15,775 nucleotides of DNA from Clostridia bacterium (GTDB lineage: Bacteria > Bacillota > Clostridia > TANB77 > CAG-508), in NCBI GenBank assembly GCA_022791735.1, contig JAAVZQ010000120.1:1-15775 (forward strand), written 5' to 3'. A program made the translations under genes and the position numbers. A model generated the notes under the pieces. The model had not been told where the DNA came from. It saw only the letters and a program-made list of their open reading frames with translations, and did not search any database. Below are positions 7,883 through 15,088 of this stretch, one piece after another; positions within the stretch are counted from its first letter, which is position 1; each line of letters opens with the position of its first letter.

Positions 7883-9254
7883 ACTGCCCTTCCAAGTACC
7901 ATAATCTGTCTTTCACTATTTCAATTTCAATCGTTTTATTTATCAAACTATCGTTACCTTCAAAAATCACAACCTTATTTGTCTCTGTCCTTCCGTGTTA
8001 GCATATTTTCATTATTCTTACTTTTACCTTCTACTATTATCTTTTGTATTGTCCCTATATATTTTGCATTATTTCCCTCTATTTGACTTTCTACAAGTTC
8101 TTTCAATCTATTAAATCTTTCATGCTTTACATCTTCTGGTACTTGATTTTCCATTTTGTCTGCTGGTGTTCCGCACTCTTCTTGAATATATAAACATAAA
8201 TACTTGTTCAAACTTTACCTTTTCAACTACATCCATTGTTTCTCTAAAGTCCTCTTCTGTCTCTTCTGGAAAACCGCACTATTATATCTGTTGAAAATAC
8301 AACATCTGGTATTTTAGTCTTTATTTTTTCTACTAATTCTAAAAACTGCTCTTTTGTGTACTTTCTATTCATCTTTTTTAGCACATCTGTGCTTCCCGAT
8401 TGAAGTGGAAGATGTAATATTTTGCATACCTTTTTACTATCTCTTATTGCATCTATAACATCCTCTGTAAAATCCTTTGGATGTGGCGATATAAACCTTA
8501 TTCTTTCAATGCCATCTATCTTCTCTACATCTCTTAATAAGTTTGAAAATTTGTATCCTTCTCCCCCATTATAAGAATTTACATTCTGTCCAAGTAATGT
8601 TATTTCCTTGTATCCTTCTTTTGCCAGCCCTTCTATTTCCTTTAAAATATCTCTTGGGTTTCTACTTCTTTCTCTTCCTCTTACATAAGGAACTATACAA
8701 TATGTACAATAATTATTGCACCCATACATAATCGTAACTAGTGCTTTTGTTTTGTCTGCTCTTTTTATTGGAAGCCCTTCATATATGTCGCCATCTATAT
8801 CTAATATATCTGTTATCTTTTTTCCTTTTTGCAATATATTATATAAGTCTTCTGGCACTTTATTTATTGTATGTGTTCCAAATACTATATCTACATAAGG
8901 ATAGCTTTGGTGTAACTTTTCTTGTATGTGCTTTTGTTGCATCATACAGCCTCCAACTATGATAATTGCACCTTTTTCTTTTTTGTAGTTTTTAAGTTCT
9001 CCAAGTTTTCCAAATAGCTTTTCCTCTGCATTTTCGCGAATACAGCAAGTGTTAAATATAATTAAATCTGCTAATTTTGGATTATCACATTTAGTGTATC
9101 CCATTTCTTCTACAATTCCGCAAATTTTTTCAGAATCATTTTCATTTAGCATGCATCCCATTGTAAATATGTTATATTTCAAGTTTTTATTTGTATTTAT
9201 TCCTTTTACTTTTTCTATATAATCTCTTTCTTTTTCAAACTCTATTCTTTCCAT
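7869..9254 (-). CDS. miaB: tRNA-2-methylthio-N6-dimethylallyladenosine synthase MiaB, three +1 recoding sites
   Basis: MiaB is a radical-SAM methylthiotransferase that makes ms2i6A at position 37 of tRNAs reading UNN codons. The N-terminal UPF0004 domain has cluster cysteines C34, C70 and C103 (C71 is also present); the radical-SAM motif is CNNYCTYC (C179, C183, C186). Frame breaks occur at CGG 8274-8276, 8171-8173 and 7993-7995. Dropping each C restores TDIIV-GFP, SRRV-GTPADK and NMLT-GRTETNKVV (start of the TRAM domain), three glycines conserved across the family. The rebuilt protein is 460 residues, slightly longer than typical because of an N-terminal extension, and ends YSQP inside the palindromic element. 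The ATG at 9254 has only a weak ribosome site. Confidence 0.94.
7993..7995 (-). other. CGG +1 recoding site, miaB third
   Basis: Heptamer ACA CGG A. Skipping C gives T419-G420-R-T-E-T-N-K, the conserved GRT-x-x-N-K/R of the TRAM domain. Confidence 0.92.
8171..8173 (-). other. CGG +1 recoding site, miaB second
   Basis: Heptamer GTG CGG A. Skipping C gives V360-G361-T-P-A, the conserved R-x-GTPA of methylthiotransferases. Confidence 0.92.
8274..8276 (-). other. CGG +1 recoding site, miaB first
   Basis: Heptamer GTG CGG T. Skipping C gives D-I-I-V326-G327-F-P, one of the most conserved segments of the family; zero frame stops 12 codons later. Confidence 0.93.
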
Positions 9255-9285
9255 TTTATCGCTACTTTCTTATAATTTAGAGTTT

Positions 9286-9294
9286 ATTGTATCA
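9286..9294 (-). promoter_or_regulatory. Candidate extended -10 promoter of miaB
   Basis: On the minus strand, TGA-TACAAT gives an extended -10 box (TGnTACAAT) about 32 nt upstream of the ATG. No matching -35 at 17 nt is clear; a TTGACA lies further upstream near 9322-9327. The assignment is tentative. Confidence 0.4.
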
Positions 9295-9352
9295 TAATTT
9301 GTATTCTTTTTCCACAAAATCTGTCAATTTTTTGATATTTTTTCATAATATA

Positions 9353-9375
9353 TTATTAAGCTTAATGCTTAATAA
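9353..9375. repeat. Short perfect hairpin next to a larger palindrome
   Basis: TTATTAAGC and GCTTAATAA (9 bp) surround TTAAT. It directly abuts the larger palindrome that begins at 9376. Confidence 0.6.
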
Positions 9376-9500
9376 GTCTCAAAAAAAAATTGCGTTTTGG
9401 CGTTGTTGCTGAAGGGTAAATTTCACATCAACGTGCATAAGCACGCCTCCGTGAATATTTATCTCACGCGCCTAGCCAAAAACACAATTTTTTTAGAGAC
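9376..9500. repeat. Long palindromic element upstream of the Cys-rich gene
   Basis: The ends GTCTCaAAAAAAA and GTCTCtAAAAAAA match in inverted orientation and continue as TTG(C/T)GTTTT(T)GGC. Inside, a perfect CGTGC-ATAA-GCACG hairpin is nested in a GGTAAATTTCAC / GTGAATATTTATC stem. The 125-bp unit is MITE-like and contains no ORF. It accounts for most of the gap between miaB and the gene at 9536. Confidence 0.75.
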
Positions 9501-9535
9501 AAAACTTATATACTAAGAAAGGAATAAAAAAAATT

Positions 9536-10012
9536 ATGGAATATGAAAATAATGAGAAAAAATGCCCTATCGTAGAAGTTGACGGATTTATTGAACGTGG
9601 TAAACAATTTGATATAGAAATAAATCTACCAGAAGATGAACGTAATGTAATATATGGTGTAATAAAAGATTGTTACCGTGAACCAGTATGCGACGCTGTC
9701 GTAAAACTTGTTGAATTAGATTGTGAAAAAGGTGAAGAAATCAGAAAACCTGTATCTCATACTTTCACAGATGAATATGGTGAATTTGTATTTGGACCTT
9801 TATGTCCTGATAAAAAATATGCAATCGATGTTTGGGCTAGCAAAATCAAAACTTACAAGATTTGTGCTAGAGGTTCTAGAAAAGGTAAATGCCTAAAAGG
9901 TGTTAAAATGGACCAATGCGATAAATATATCGATAAAAATCCTTGTGACTTAAAGCCTGAACCATGTGAACCATGCGAGAAACCTTGCGGTCCTTGCAAT
10001 AATCAAAGATAG
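9536..10012 (+). CDS. Cys-rich protein with a carboxypeptidase-regulatory-like domain
   Basis: The 158-residue protein has no signal peptide or membrane segment. Residues about 37-100 look like a carboxypeptidase-regulatory/Cna-B-like beta-sandwich (VIYGVIKDCYREPVCDAVV, then TFTDEYGEFVFGPL and YAIDVWASKI). The C-terminus is cysteine- and proline-rich (EPCEPCEKPCGPC); I count 13 Cys in all. Such proteins occur in Clostridia, and a spore-coat or exosporium role is possible, but nothing here proves it. AAAGGA lies 12 nt before the ATG, slightly far. Arg is coded by CGT here as well as AGA; all CGG triplets are out of frame. It has its own terminator. Confidence 0.75.
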   Translation: MEYENNEKKCPIVEVDGFIERGKQFDIEINLPEDERNVIYGVIKDCYREPVCDAVVKLVELDCEKGEEIRKPVSHTFTDEYGEFVFGPLCPDKKYAIDVWASKIKTYKICARGSRKGKCLKGVKMDQCDKYIDKNPCDLKPEPCEPCEKPCGPCNNQR

Positions 10013-10041
10013 TTTGATTTGATTGCATGATGTAGAAAATT

Positions 10042-10072
10042 GAGGGTGTCCTAAAATAGGCACCCTCTTTAC
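10042..10072. terminator. Bidirectional terminator between convergent genes
   Basis: GAGGGTGtCCTA and TAGGCACCCTC form an 11-bp stem with one bulged T, followed by TTTACTTT on the plus strand. It serves the Cys-rich gene and possibly the convergent Rpn-type gene. A perfect 14-bp palindrome (CTTTAATATTAAAG) follows. Confidence 0.8.
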
Positions 10073-10123
10073 TTTAATATTAAAGAAATAGGCAATCCTT
10101 GGCTCGACCATAGTTTTCTTTAA

Positions 10124-11038
10124 TTAACTTTCCTTTATAATTTTTTCTATTTCTTCTATACTTAGTTTGCTGATATCTGCAACAACTTCAATTGATATCC
10201 CCTTTTTTAGCATAGATTTTATCATTTCTTTTTTACCACGTGCTTCTCCTCTTGCCTCACCTATTGCTTCTCCCTCTGCCTTTCCTTCTTCCCTTCCCTC
10301 TTTCTTTCCTTTGAGGTATCCGTATTCTTCTACTGCTTTTGTATCCATTATGTGTTTTTGCCTTAAATGTGCTAGGTATTGTTCGTGTTTGTCTGCACTG
10401 ATTTTCTCTAATTCTTCATTTGCCTTCTTAATATCTTCGTTTTCGCTCATTATCTTCTCCCCCAATTCCTTTGGATTTGTTATAAATAGCGACCATAATA
10501 CTACCTTATCTTTTTTGCTTGTATGGTTTTTGTTTAACTGTTCTATTAACTTTGGTAGTTCTATTATATGCAACTCTAGCACTTCTGTCAAGACTATTTT
10601 ACTATATTCTTCTTCTCTTATCTCCCATTTTGTATGGAATTTCTCTATTGGTTTTAAGTTATCTAATTCAAAATCTGCTATTAATATTGCTATTGTTTTA
10701 TGTAATTCGTTATAGTCATCTCCTTCTTTTATTTCTCCGCTATATAGTTTACTCCAATAAAACATTATCCTCTTTTCTATATTAGTTTTTTGTACTAGTT
10801 GCATCTCGATATTGCAAAGTTGGTCATCGTCTAATCTTGCTTTTACATCTAGCACTCCCACTTTGTCATCTCTTAAGTCTTTTTCTAGTATTGGACTTTC
10901 ATCGAGTTCTACTTTTTTTACCTCTCTTTTGATTATTGCACTTATTAATCCTTTTGTGATTTCTTCATTGCCAACTTTCCCAAATATTCTCTGAAATACA
11001 TAGTCGTTAGTTGGTAACATAGCTTTGTCTTCTTCCAT
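10124..11038 (-). CDS. Rpn-family PD-(D/E)XK nuclease / putative transposase
   Basis: The 304-residue protein begins MLPTNDYVFQRIFG after a short leader, the standard start of the Rpn/PF12784 family. The nuclease core has GVLDVKA (D64, K66) followed by CNIEMQ (E78, Q80), matching the D...ExQ active site of this PD-(D/E)XK group. The middle is helical, and residues about 243-270 form the GKxEGxxEG low-complexity tail seen in these proteins. Rpn proteins promote RecA-independent recombination in E. coli and are often horizontally spread; some are linked to phage defence. The ATG at 11038 is chosen because AGGGAG lies 8 nt upstream; two in-frame starts further upstream lack good spacing. It is a complete ORF with no in-frame CGG. 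Confidence 0.88.
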   Translation of the reverse strand: MEEDKAMLPTNDYVFQRIFGKVGNEEITKGLISAIIKREVKKVELDESPILEKDLRDDKVGVLDVKARLDDDQLCNIEMQLVQKTNIEKRIMFYWSKLYSGEIKEGDDYNELHKTIAILIADFELDNLKPIEKFHTKWEIREEEYSKIVLTEVLELHIIELPKLIEQLNKNHTSKKDKVVLWSLFITNPKELGEKIMSENEDIKKANEELEKISADKHEQYLAHLRQKHIMDTKAVEEYGYLKGKKEGREEGKAEGEAIGEARGEARGKKEMIKSMLKKGISIEVVADISKLSIEEIEKIIKES

Positions 11039-11364
11039 ATGCATTGCTCCCTTCAATTATTTAATTTTAAAATGTGATTTTTTATTTGGGAGAGTTCCCA
11101 AAGATATTTTTTTGCTAATACTTAAGTTGCAATTTAAAAAATTTGATTTTAAATATGTATTATTTATATAATGGTTCTGTTAAAGTGTCAACATAAATCA
11201 TTCGACAGAATTCGACTTTTGCGTTCTGTTTTCCAATTCTTTAGGCATTTTCTATAATTTCTTATAACACTAAAAATTATCGCAAAATTTTAATATTTAA
11301 AATACCCTAAAATTCTAACTAGAATGTATAATTACAGTTAGTATTTTAGGTCCATCGCAGGTAT
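11039..11364. other. Intergenic region with tandem TTCGAC boxes and an inverted repeat
   Basis: No gene was recognised. At 11201-11217, TTCGACA-GAA-TTCGACT repeats a 6-base core 10 bp apart; TTCGACA is the complement of the Spo0A box TGTCGAA, but this is weak evidence. At 11307-11349 a 14-bp inverted repeat with one mismatch (CTAAAATTCTAACT) lies after the DUF4363 gene and may end its transcript. Confidence 0.4.
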
Positions 11365-11749
11365 CTAAAATATATTTTTTATTGAAAATTCGTATTTGTC
11401 TTTTATGTGGTCTATTATAAAATTTGCGGTGTCTATTGATTGTATTGCCATTGTATACTCTTCTGTTTCGAGATGGCTCTTAGCTTCTAATATATACATT
11501 TCTGCTTTTTCAAGTTCTGTATGTTCTAGATATATTACTAAAATTTCTTTTTTATCATTCCATGTATCTACTACTTCTTGCATAGCCTTTTTAGCTTTTT
11601 CTTCTCTTTTTTCTACTAAATCTATCTTCACTCCGCGTAAGCATTTCAGTAAAATTCTCCATTGTACTATCTGTGTACTTTTGCGTAATTATGTTTAAAA
11701 CCACAATCAAAATTACTATTATAATAGAAATTATTATTTCCTTTTTCAT
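11365..11749 (-). CDS. DUF4363 family membrane protein, one +1 recoding site
   Basis: Read from the ATG at 11749 (AAAGGA about 10 nt upstream), a membrane anchor (4-21) is followed by TDSTMENFTEMLT (26-38), where CGG at 11633-11635 breaks the frame. Dropping one C gives G39-V-K-I-D-L-V and a continuous helical domain to residue 127. The rebuilt protein has the size and layout of DUF4363 (an N-terminal anchor, a W-x-K-K motif here VDTWNDKKEIL, then helical hairpins). DUF4363 genes commonly follow DUF421 genes in Clostridia, as here. The function is unknown. Unrecoded, the two halves are two meaningless short ORFs. Confidence 0.85.
11633..11635 (-). other. CGG +1 recoding site, DUF4363 gene
   Basis: Heptamer ACG CGG A. 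Zero frame runs into a basic tail and stops 13 residues later; skipping C joins T38 to G39-V-K-I-D and the rest of the family domain. Confidence 0.85.
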
Positions 11750-11770
11750 TTTTCCAATCCTTTCATTTCT

Positions 11771-11952
11771 GTTCATAGTTAAACAATCTTAAAGTCCGCG
11801 CAGGGTAGTTCTATTAATAATTATCAAGATTACTCCTACACTTTAGAAAATGTTTGAGCATCGCGAATTACATTCTCTTACAGTGGTGAGGTTTTCTTGT
11901 AATTATTAATAACTACCCGTGGCAGGACAAACGAAACTATAAAACTATGAAC
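11771..11952. repeat. Palindromic intergenic element, copy 2 (complete)
   Basis: GTTCATAGTT and AACTATGAAC form the ends, with inner arms GGGTAGTT(ct)ATTAATAATTA and its complement. The left end (CAYAGYTAAAC, AAAGTYCG, GGGTAGTT) and the right end (CGTTTGT, CGGGTAGTTAT on the opposite strand) match copy 1, while the centre differs. It lies between the DUF421 and DUF4363 genes, inside what is usually an operon. Confidence 0.8.
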
Positions 11953-11978
11953 AGTTACTTTACGCAAGATGCCGCTTT

Positions 11979-12654
11979 TCATTCGTTTTCCTTTTTTTGG
12001 CAAAATATTTGTCCTTTCCCATCAAAAGTTACAATCAATGCTTGTTCTGGATTTATACCAAATTTTCCGTACTTCCTTTTTTAGCCAAGTATAATCTCTT
12101 CCTATTTCTTTTAAGTTTTTTTTCATAATAACTCCATCTATTACTAAATCATATGAAATCCCTTCATATGCTGGTTCTATTCCTAAATCTTCTGGTATTA
12201 CATTTCTTTTGTTTGGTTTTGGTATCACTGTAAGTTGCCCACTTGTCTCTAAAATTGCAAATTCTACATCTCCAAGAGAGAATACGTTTAAACTTCTTAG
12301 CCTTTCCTCTAATTCATTTATTGTTATTCTTTCTTTTCTTAGTACTTCCTCTTTTATTTTTCCTCTATATATTAAAATTGAAGGTTTGCCACAAATTATT
12401 TCTCTTGCATGCAAACTTTTCATATTTATCATTGAAATAATTAAATGCATAAACAAAAGTCCTAAAATTGGTACTATACCATTTTGAATTGGAATTCCTG
12501 TATCTGTCATTGGAATTGATGCAAGGTCTGCTATCATTATTGCAATTGCGAGTTCGAATGGTTGAAGTTGCCCTATCTCTCGCTTTCCCATTAGTCTCAT
12601 CACTATTAAAATTATTATATAAAGTATTATAGACCTTGTGAATGTTATTAGCAT
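11979..12654 (-). CDS. DUF421 (YetF-type) membrane protein, one +1 recoding site
   Basis: The 224-residue product after recoding has three N-terminal membrane helices (5-22, about 33-50, 60-77), including RLMGKREIGQLQPFELAI, the signature of DUF421/YetF. A cytoplasmic domain follows (GKPSILIYRGKI, FSLGDVEFAILETSGQLTVI). CGG at 12067-12069 breaks the frame after KKEV (195); dropping one C gives G196-K-F-G-I-N-P-E-Q-A and a C-terminus ending QIFCQKKENE at 11979. In zero frame the last 15 residues are replaced by an unrelated tail. YetF proteins are tied to spore or envelope roles in Bacillus, but the function is not settled. GGAG lies 12 nt before the ATG at 12654. Confidence 0.9.
12067..12069 (-). 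other. CGG +1 recoding site, DUF421 gene
   Basis: Heptamer GTA CGG A. Skipping C gives V195-G196-K-F-G-I-N and extends the protein with family-like sequence. Confidence 0.82.
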
Positions 12655-12823
12655 TTTTCAAAAATTCTCCTTTTTTTAAAATTTTTTTCACTTTATATGT
12701 AGTTTTAACATTTCGCATTTTAAATATTCGTATCTTTGTATAAAAAAAATTTTTTTGTTCACAATATACTTGAAAGAATTTGCTTTCACTTAAAAACATT
12801 TGATTTAAGGAGGGTTTTTGGAG

Positions 12824-13195
12824 ATGGATAATCAAACAAGTGCTAGACAAAACAGCGGAAACACAGCTTGGCAAATTATTGGTAGACTTGTTGTTTCAGC
12901 TATAGTCTTAGGTATAACAGCATTCTTTACACCCGGATTTTCTATAAATAACATTTGGTCCCTTGCTATTGCAGCTATAGTTTTAACTGTTATGGACTAT
13001 TTGATAGTAAAATTTACAGGTTTACATGCAAGTCCTTTTGGTAAAGGCTTTGTAGGATTTGTACTTGCTGTTATTACTTTATATGTTACTCAATACTTTG
13101 TTGCTGGATATTCAATTTCTTGGATGGCAGCAATAATTGGTGCTCTTATATATGGTGTTATTGATTACTTTATACCAGGCGAGCAAGAAATGTAA
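12824..13195 (+). CDS. Small four-helix membrane protein, YvlD / phage holin IV-like
   Basis: The 123-residue protein has a polar N-terminus (MDNQTSARQNSGN) and about four membrane helices (near 20-38, 44-65, 75-95, 100-118). Two similar segments, GFSINNIWSLAIAAIVLTVMDYLI and GYSISWMAAIIGALIYGVIDYFI, suggest an internal duplication, as in the YvlD/holin superfamily IV membrane proteins. The role is unknown; YvlD-type proteins are associated with envelope stress regulons in Bacillus. The ATG at 12824 lies 9 nt after AAGGAGGG; the TTG at 12818 is too close to that site. It is divergent from the DUF421 gene and ends at a strong terminator. Confidence 0.75.
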   Translation: MDNQTSARQNSGNTAWQIIGRLVVSAIVLGITAFFTPGFSINNIWSLAIAAIVLTVMDYLIVKFTGLHASPFGKGFVGFVLAVITLYVTQYFVAGYSISWMAAIIGALIYGVIDYFIPGEQEM

Positions 13196-13212
13196 TGTAA
13201 TTCTAAGAAATC

Positions 13213-13261
13213 AAACAAAAAACTAAGATGAGATTTATGATTTTATCTTAGTTTTTTGTTT
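13213..13261 (+). terminator. Strong terminator after the YvlD-like gene
   Basis: AAACAAAAAACTAAGAT (13213-13229) is a perfect 17-bp inverted repeat with 13245-13261, ending in a T-rich arm. Confidence 0.9.
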
Positions 13262-13282
13262 ATCCAAATACTAGTTACAAAT

Positions 13283-13331
13283 CACAACTAAATAAGTTCA
13301 AAGTCCGCGTAGGGTAGTTCTATTAACTATT
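13283..13331 (+). repeat. Palindromic element family, copy 3 (left end only)
   Basis: CACAACTAAATAAGTTC, AAAGTCCGCGTAGGGTAGTTC and TATTAACTATT match the left ends of copies 1 and 2 in order and spacing. No matching right end follows before lemA, so this is a truncated remnant. Confidence 0.75.
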
Positions 13332-13378
13332 TTTTATGAAGCTATCGTGCTTTGCAAATTTTTCATATTGTAATTTTT

Positions 13379-13407
13379 TTGTTATTGTGTTATTATATTA
13401 GTATAAG
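13379..13407 (+). promoter_or_regulatory. Candidate lemA-htpX promoter
   Basis: TTGTTA (13379-13384), a 17-nt spacer and TATAAG (13402-13407) lie about 30 nt before the lemA start. Confidence 0.5.
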
Positions 13408-13436
13408 ATTATTTTTTATACAAAGGAGGATTTATT

Positions 13437-13991
13437 ATGTGGTGGATATTATTAGTAATTATTGTTTTAATTATACTTTGGGCAATTTCTGCATATAACA
13501 GTTTGGTTAGAAAGAAATTGAAAGTAGAAAACGCTTGGGGACAAATTGATGTTCAATTACAAAGAAGATTTGATTTAATTCCAAATTTAGTAAATTGCGT
13601 AAAAGGTTATATGGCACATGAAGAGGAAGTTTTAGCTAAAGTTACAGAGCTTAGAACAGCTTGGGCTAATGCTGGAAGCATAAACGATAAAGTTGATATA
13701 GATAATCAGCTTTCTGGTGCTTTAAAAACAATTATGGCAGTTTCAGAAAATTATCCAGATTTAAAAGCTAATCAAAACTTTTCAGAATTACAAGAAGAAC
13801 TTAGAAATACTGAAAATAAAATTTCTTATTCAAGACAATTTTATAATGATAGTGTAACAATGTATAATACTGCACTTGCAGTATTCCCTACTAGCATTAT
13901 TGCTTCTATGTTTGCTTTTAAATCTCAAACTTTATTTGCTGTAACTGATGATACAGCTAGACAAAATGTTAAAGTAGATTTTGATAAGTAA
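13437..13991 (+). CDS. lemA: LemA family protein
   Basis: The 184-residue protein has one N-terminal membrane helix (2-20), then the LemA core: SAYNSLVRKKLKVENAWGQIDVQLQRRFDLIPNLV with the RRxDLIPNLV signature, a long helical middle and the NENKISYSRQFYND-type segment (here NTENKISYSRQFYNDSVTMYN), ending with FP...AS.F.F. LemA proteins are four-helix bundles facing the outside or periplasm and are commonly next to HtpX, as here. AAAGGAGG precedes the ATG. It has the usual length, is intact and has no CGG codon. Confidence 0.95.
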   Translation: MWWILLVIIVLIILWAISAYNSLVRKKLKVENAWGQIDVQLQRRFDLIPNLVNCVKGYMAHEEEVLAKVTELRTAWANAGSINDKVDIDNQLSGALKTIMAVSENYPDLKANQNFSELQEELRNTENKISYSRQFYNDSVTMYNTALAVFPTSIIASMFAFKSQTLFAVTDDTARQNVKVDFDK

Positions 13992-13999
13992 ATTAAGCA

Positions 14000-14041
14000 A
14001 AAGCCAGTCTGTAAATACTTTCTTGTATTTTGGCTGGCTTT
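14000..14041 (+). terminator. Hairpin between lemA and htpX
   Basis: AAAGCCAG and CTGGCTTT with the inner AAATAC/GTATTT form a two-part stem. It lacks a strong T-run, so it is more likely an attenuator or processing hairpin that lowers htpX expression than a full stop. Confidence 0.55.
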
Positions 14042-14068
14042 AAACTTAACTTATGGAGGTGCAAAGAA

Positions 14069-14962
14069 ATGTATGAGGATATTCGCTCTAATAAAATAAA
14101 ATCGGGTGTTATTGTTTCAATATTTATAATAGTTATTACTTTAATTATATATTACATTTGCATGGCTTTTGACTTAGGCATTTTTTCTATTGTTTTTGCA
14201 TTAGTTTTCTCAATTATCACAGCTTACGCTTCTTATTACAATAGTGATAAAATCATACTTAAAATGTCACATGCAAGAGAAGCTACTCATGAAGAAAATC
14301 AAAAGCTAGTAAATATTTTAGATGCTCTTGTCGTAAGTTCAGGACTTTCAGTCACTCCAAAATTATATGTTGTAGAAGATGCACAACCTAATGCTTTTGC
14401 AACTGGTCGTGATCCAGAACACTCTATTATTTGTGTTACAACAGGACTACTTGAAAAACTTGATTATTATGAACTTGAAGGCGTTATTGGGCATGAACTT
14501 GCACATATCGCAAATTATGATATAAGACTTTCTGCTATTGTAACTGTTATGGTTGGATTTGTTGTAATGCTTTCTGACATATTTACAAGAACTTTCCTTT
14601 ATGGAAGAGGTCGTTCAAGAAATAACGATAACGGAAATGCCAACGGTATTTTGATGCTTATTGGTCTTGTATTTTTGATTTTAGCACCTATCTTTGGAAA
14701 TCTAATGAAACTTGCAATTTCAAGACGTAGAGAATTTTTAGCAGATGCAACTTCTGCAAAATACACAAGAAATCCTGACGGGCTTATTTCTGCGTTAGAA
14801 AAAATTTCTAGCGATCCAAATGAGTTAGAAACTGCTAATAAAGCTACTGCTTCTATGTACATTTCTTCTCCTTTTAGAGAGAAAAGGCAAAAAAAATCTA
14901 GCATTTGGTCCACTCATCCAAGCTTAGAAGAAAGAGTAGATGCACTAAGGAATTTGAAATAA
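14069..14962 (+). CDS. htpX: HtpX-type M48 zinc membrane protease
   Basis: The 297-residue protease has two N-terminal membrane helices (about 12-32 and 36-54), the zinc motif HELAH (H142, E143, H146), two further helices (155-175 and 192-215) and the third zinc ligand E222 in RRREFLADATSA. HtpX degrades damaged membrane proteins. The start is the ATG at 14069, 8 nt after GGAGGT; an upstream in-frame ATG at 14030 lies inside the intergenic hairpin and is rejected. The pairing with lemA is conserved. CGG triplets occur only out of frame (TCG GGT, AAC GGA, AAC GGT, GAC GGG), so no recoding site is present. Confidence 0.95.
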   Translation: MYEDIRSNKIKSGVIVSIFIIVITLIIYYICMAFDLGIFSIVFALVFSIITAYASYYNSDKIILKMSHAREATHEENQKLVNILDALVVSSGLSVTPKLYVVEDAQPNAFATGRDPEHSIICVTTGLLEKLDYYELEGVIGHELAHIANYDIRLSAIVTVMVGFVVMLSDIFTRTFLYGRGRSRNNDNGNANGILMLIGLVFLILAPIFGNLMKLAISRRREFLADATSAKYTRNPDGLISALEKISSDPNELETANKATASMYISSPFREKRQKKSSIWSTHPSLEERVDALRNLK

Positions 14963-15088
14963 AATTGACATTTTATGTAAAATATGCTAATATTTTATAA
15001 GTACCTTTTAAATAATTTGTTCTGGGGTTAGTCGCCCAGCTTGATTTTTAGTAATATTCTAAAAATTAAGTATTAGAAGGAGAATTAT

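Noticed and set aside
7975..8211. Separate 78-codon minus-strand ORF inside miaB
   Set aside because: From GTPADK onward it is the miaB frame between the second and third CGG sites; its first residues are out-of-frame.
3805..9254. Sequencing or assembly error as the cause of the frameshifts in ispG, mutS and miaB
   Set aside because: Errors would not always insert C directly before an in-phase GGN glycine codon. All 11 share this, and no break of any other type was found. It stays the main alternative until raw reads are seen.
10167..10715. 182-codon plus-strand ORF opposite the Rpn gene
   Set aside because: Low-complexity Ser/Phe sequence from the complement of a Lys/Glu-rich gene; no ribosome site or family match.
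11201..11217. Spo0A-controlled promoter
   Set aside because: Only one exact 7-mer, with no clear promoter next to it; noted in the intergenic entry but not claimed.
11365..11631. Independent 88-residue gene starting with GTG
   Set aside because: It has no ribosome site at that GTG, and it is the C-terminal part of the DUF4363 gene after the CGG site.
15014..15060. Riboswitch or terminator upstream of the 73-residue gene (CTGGG/CCCAG stem)
   Set aside because: The stem is short and I could not match it to a known riboswitch; at most a weak htpX terminator.
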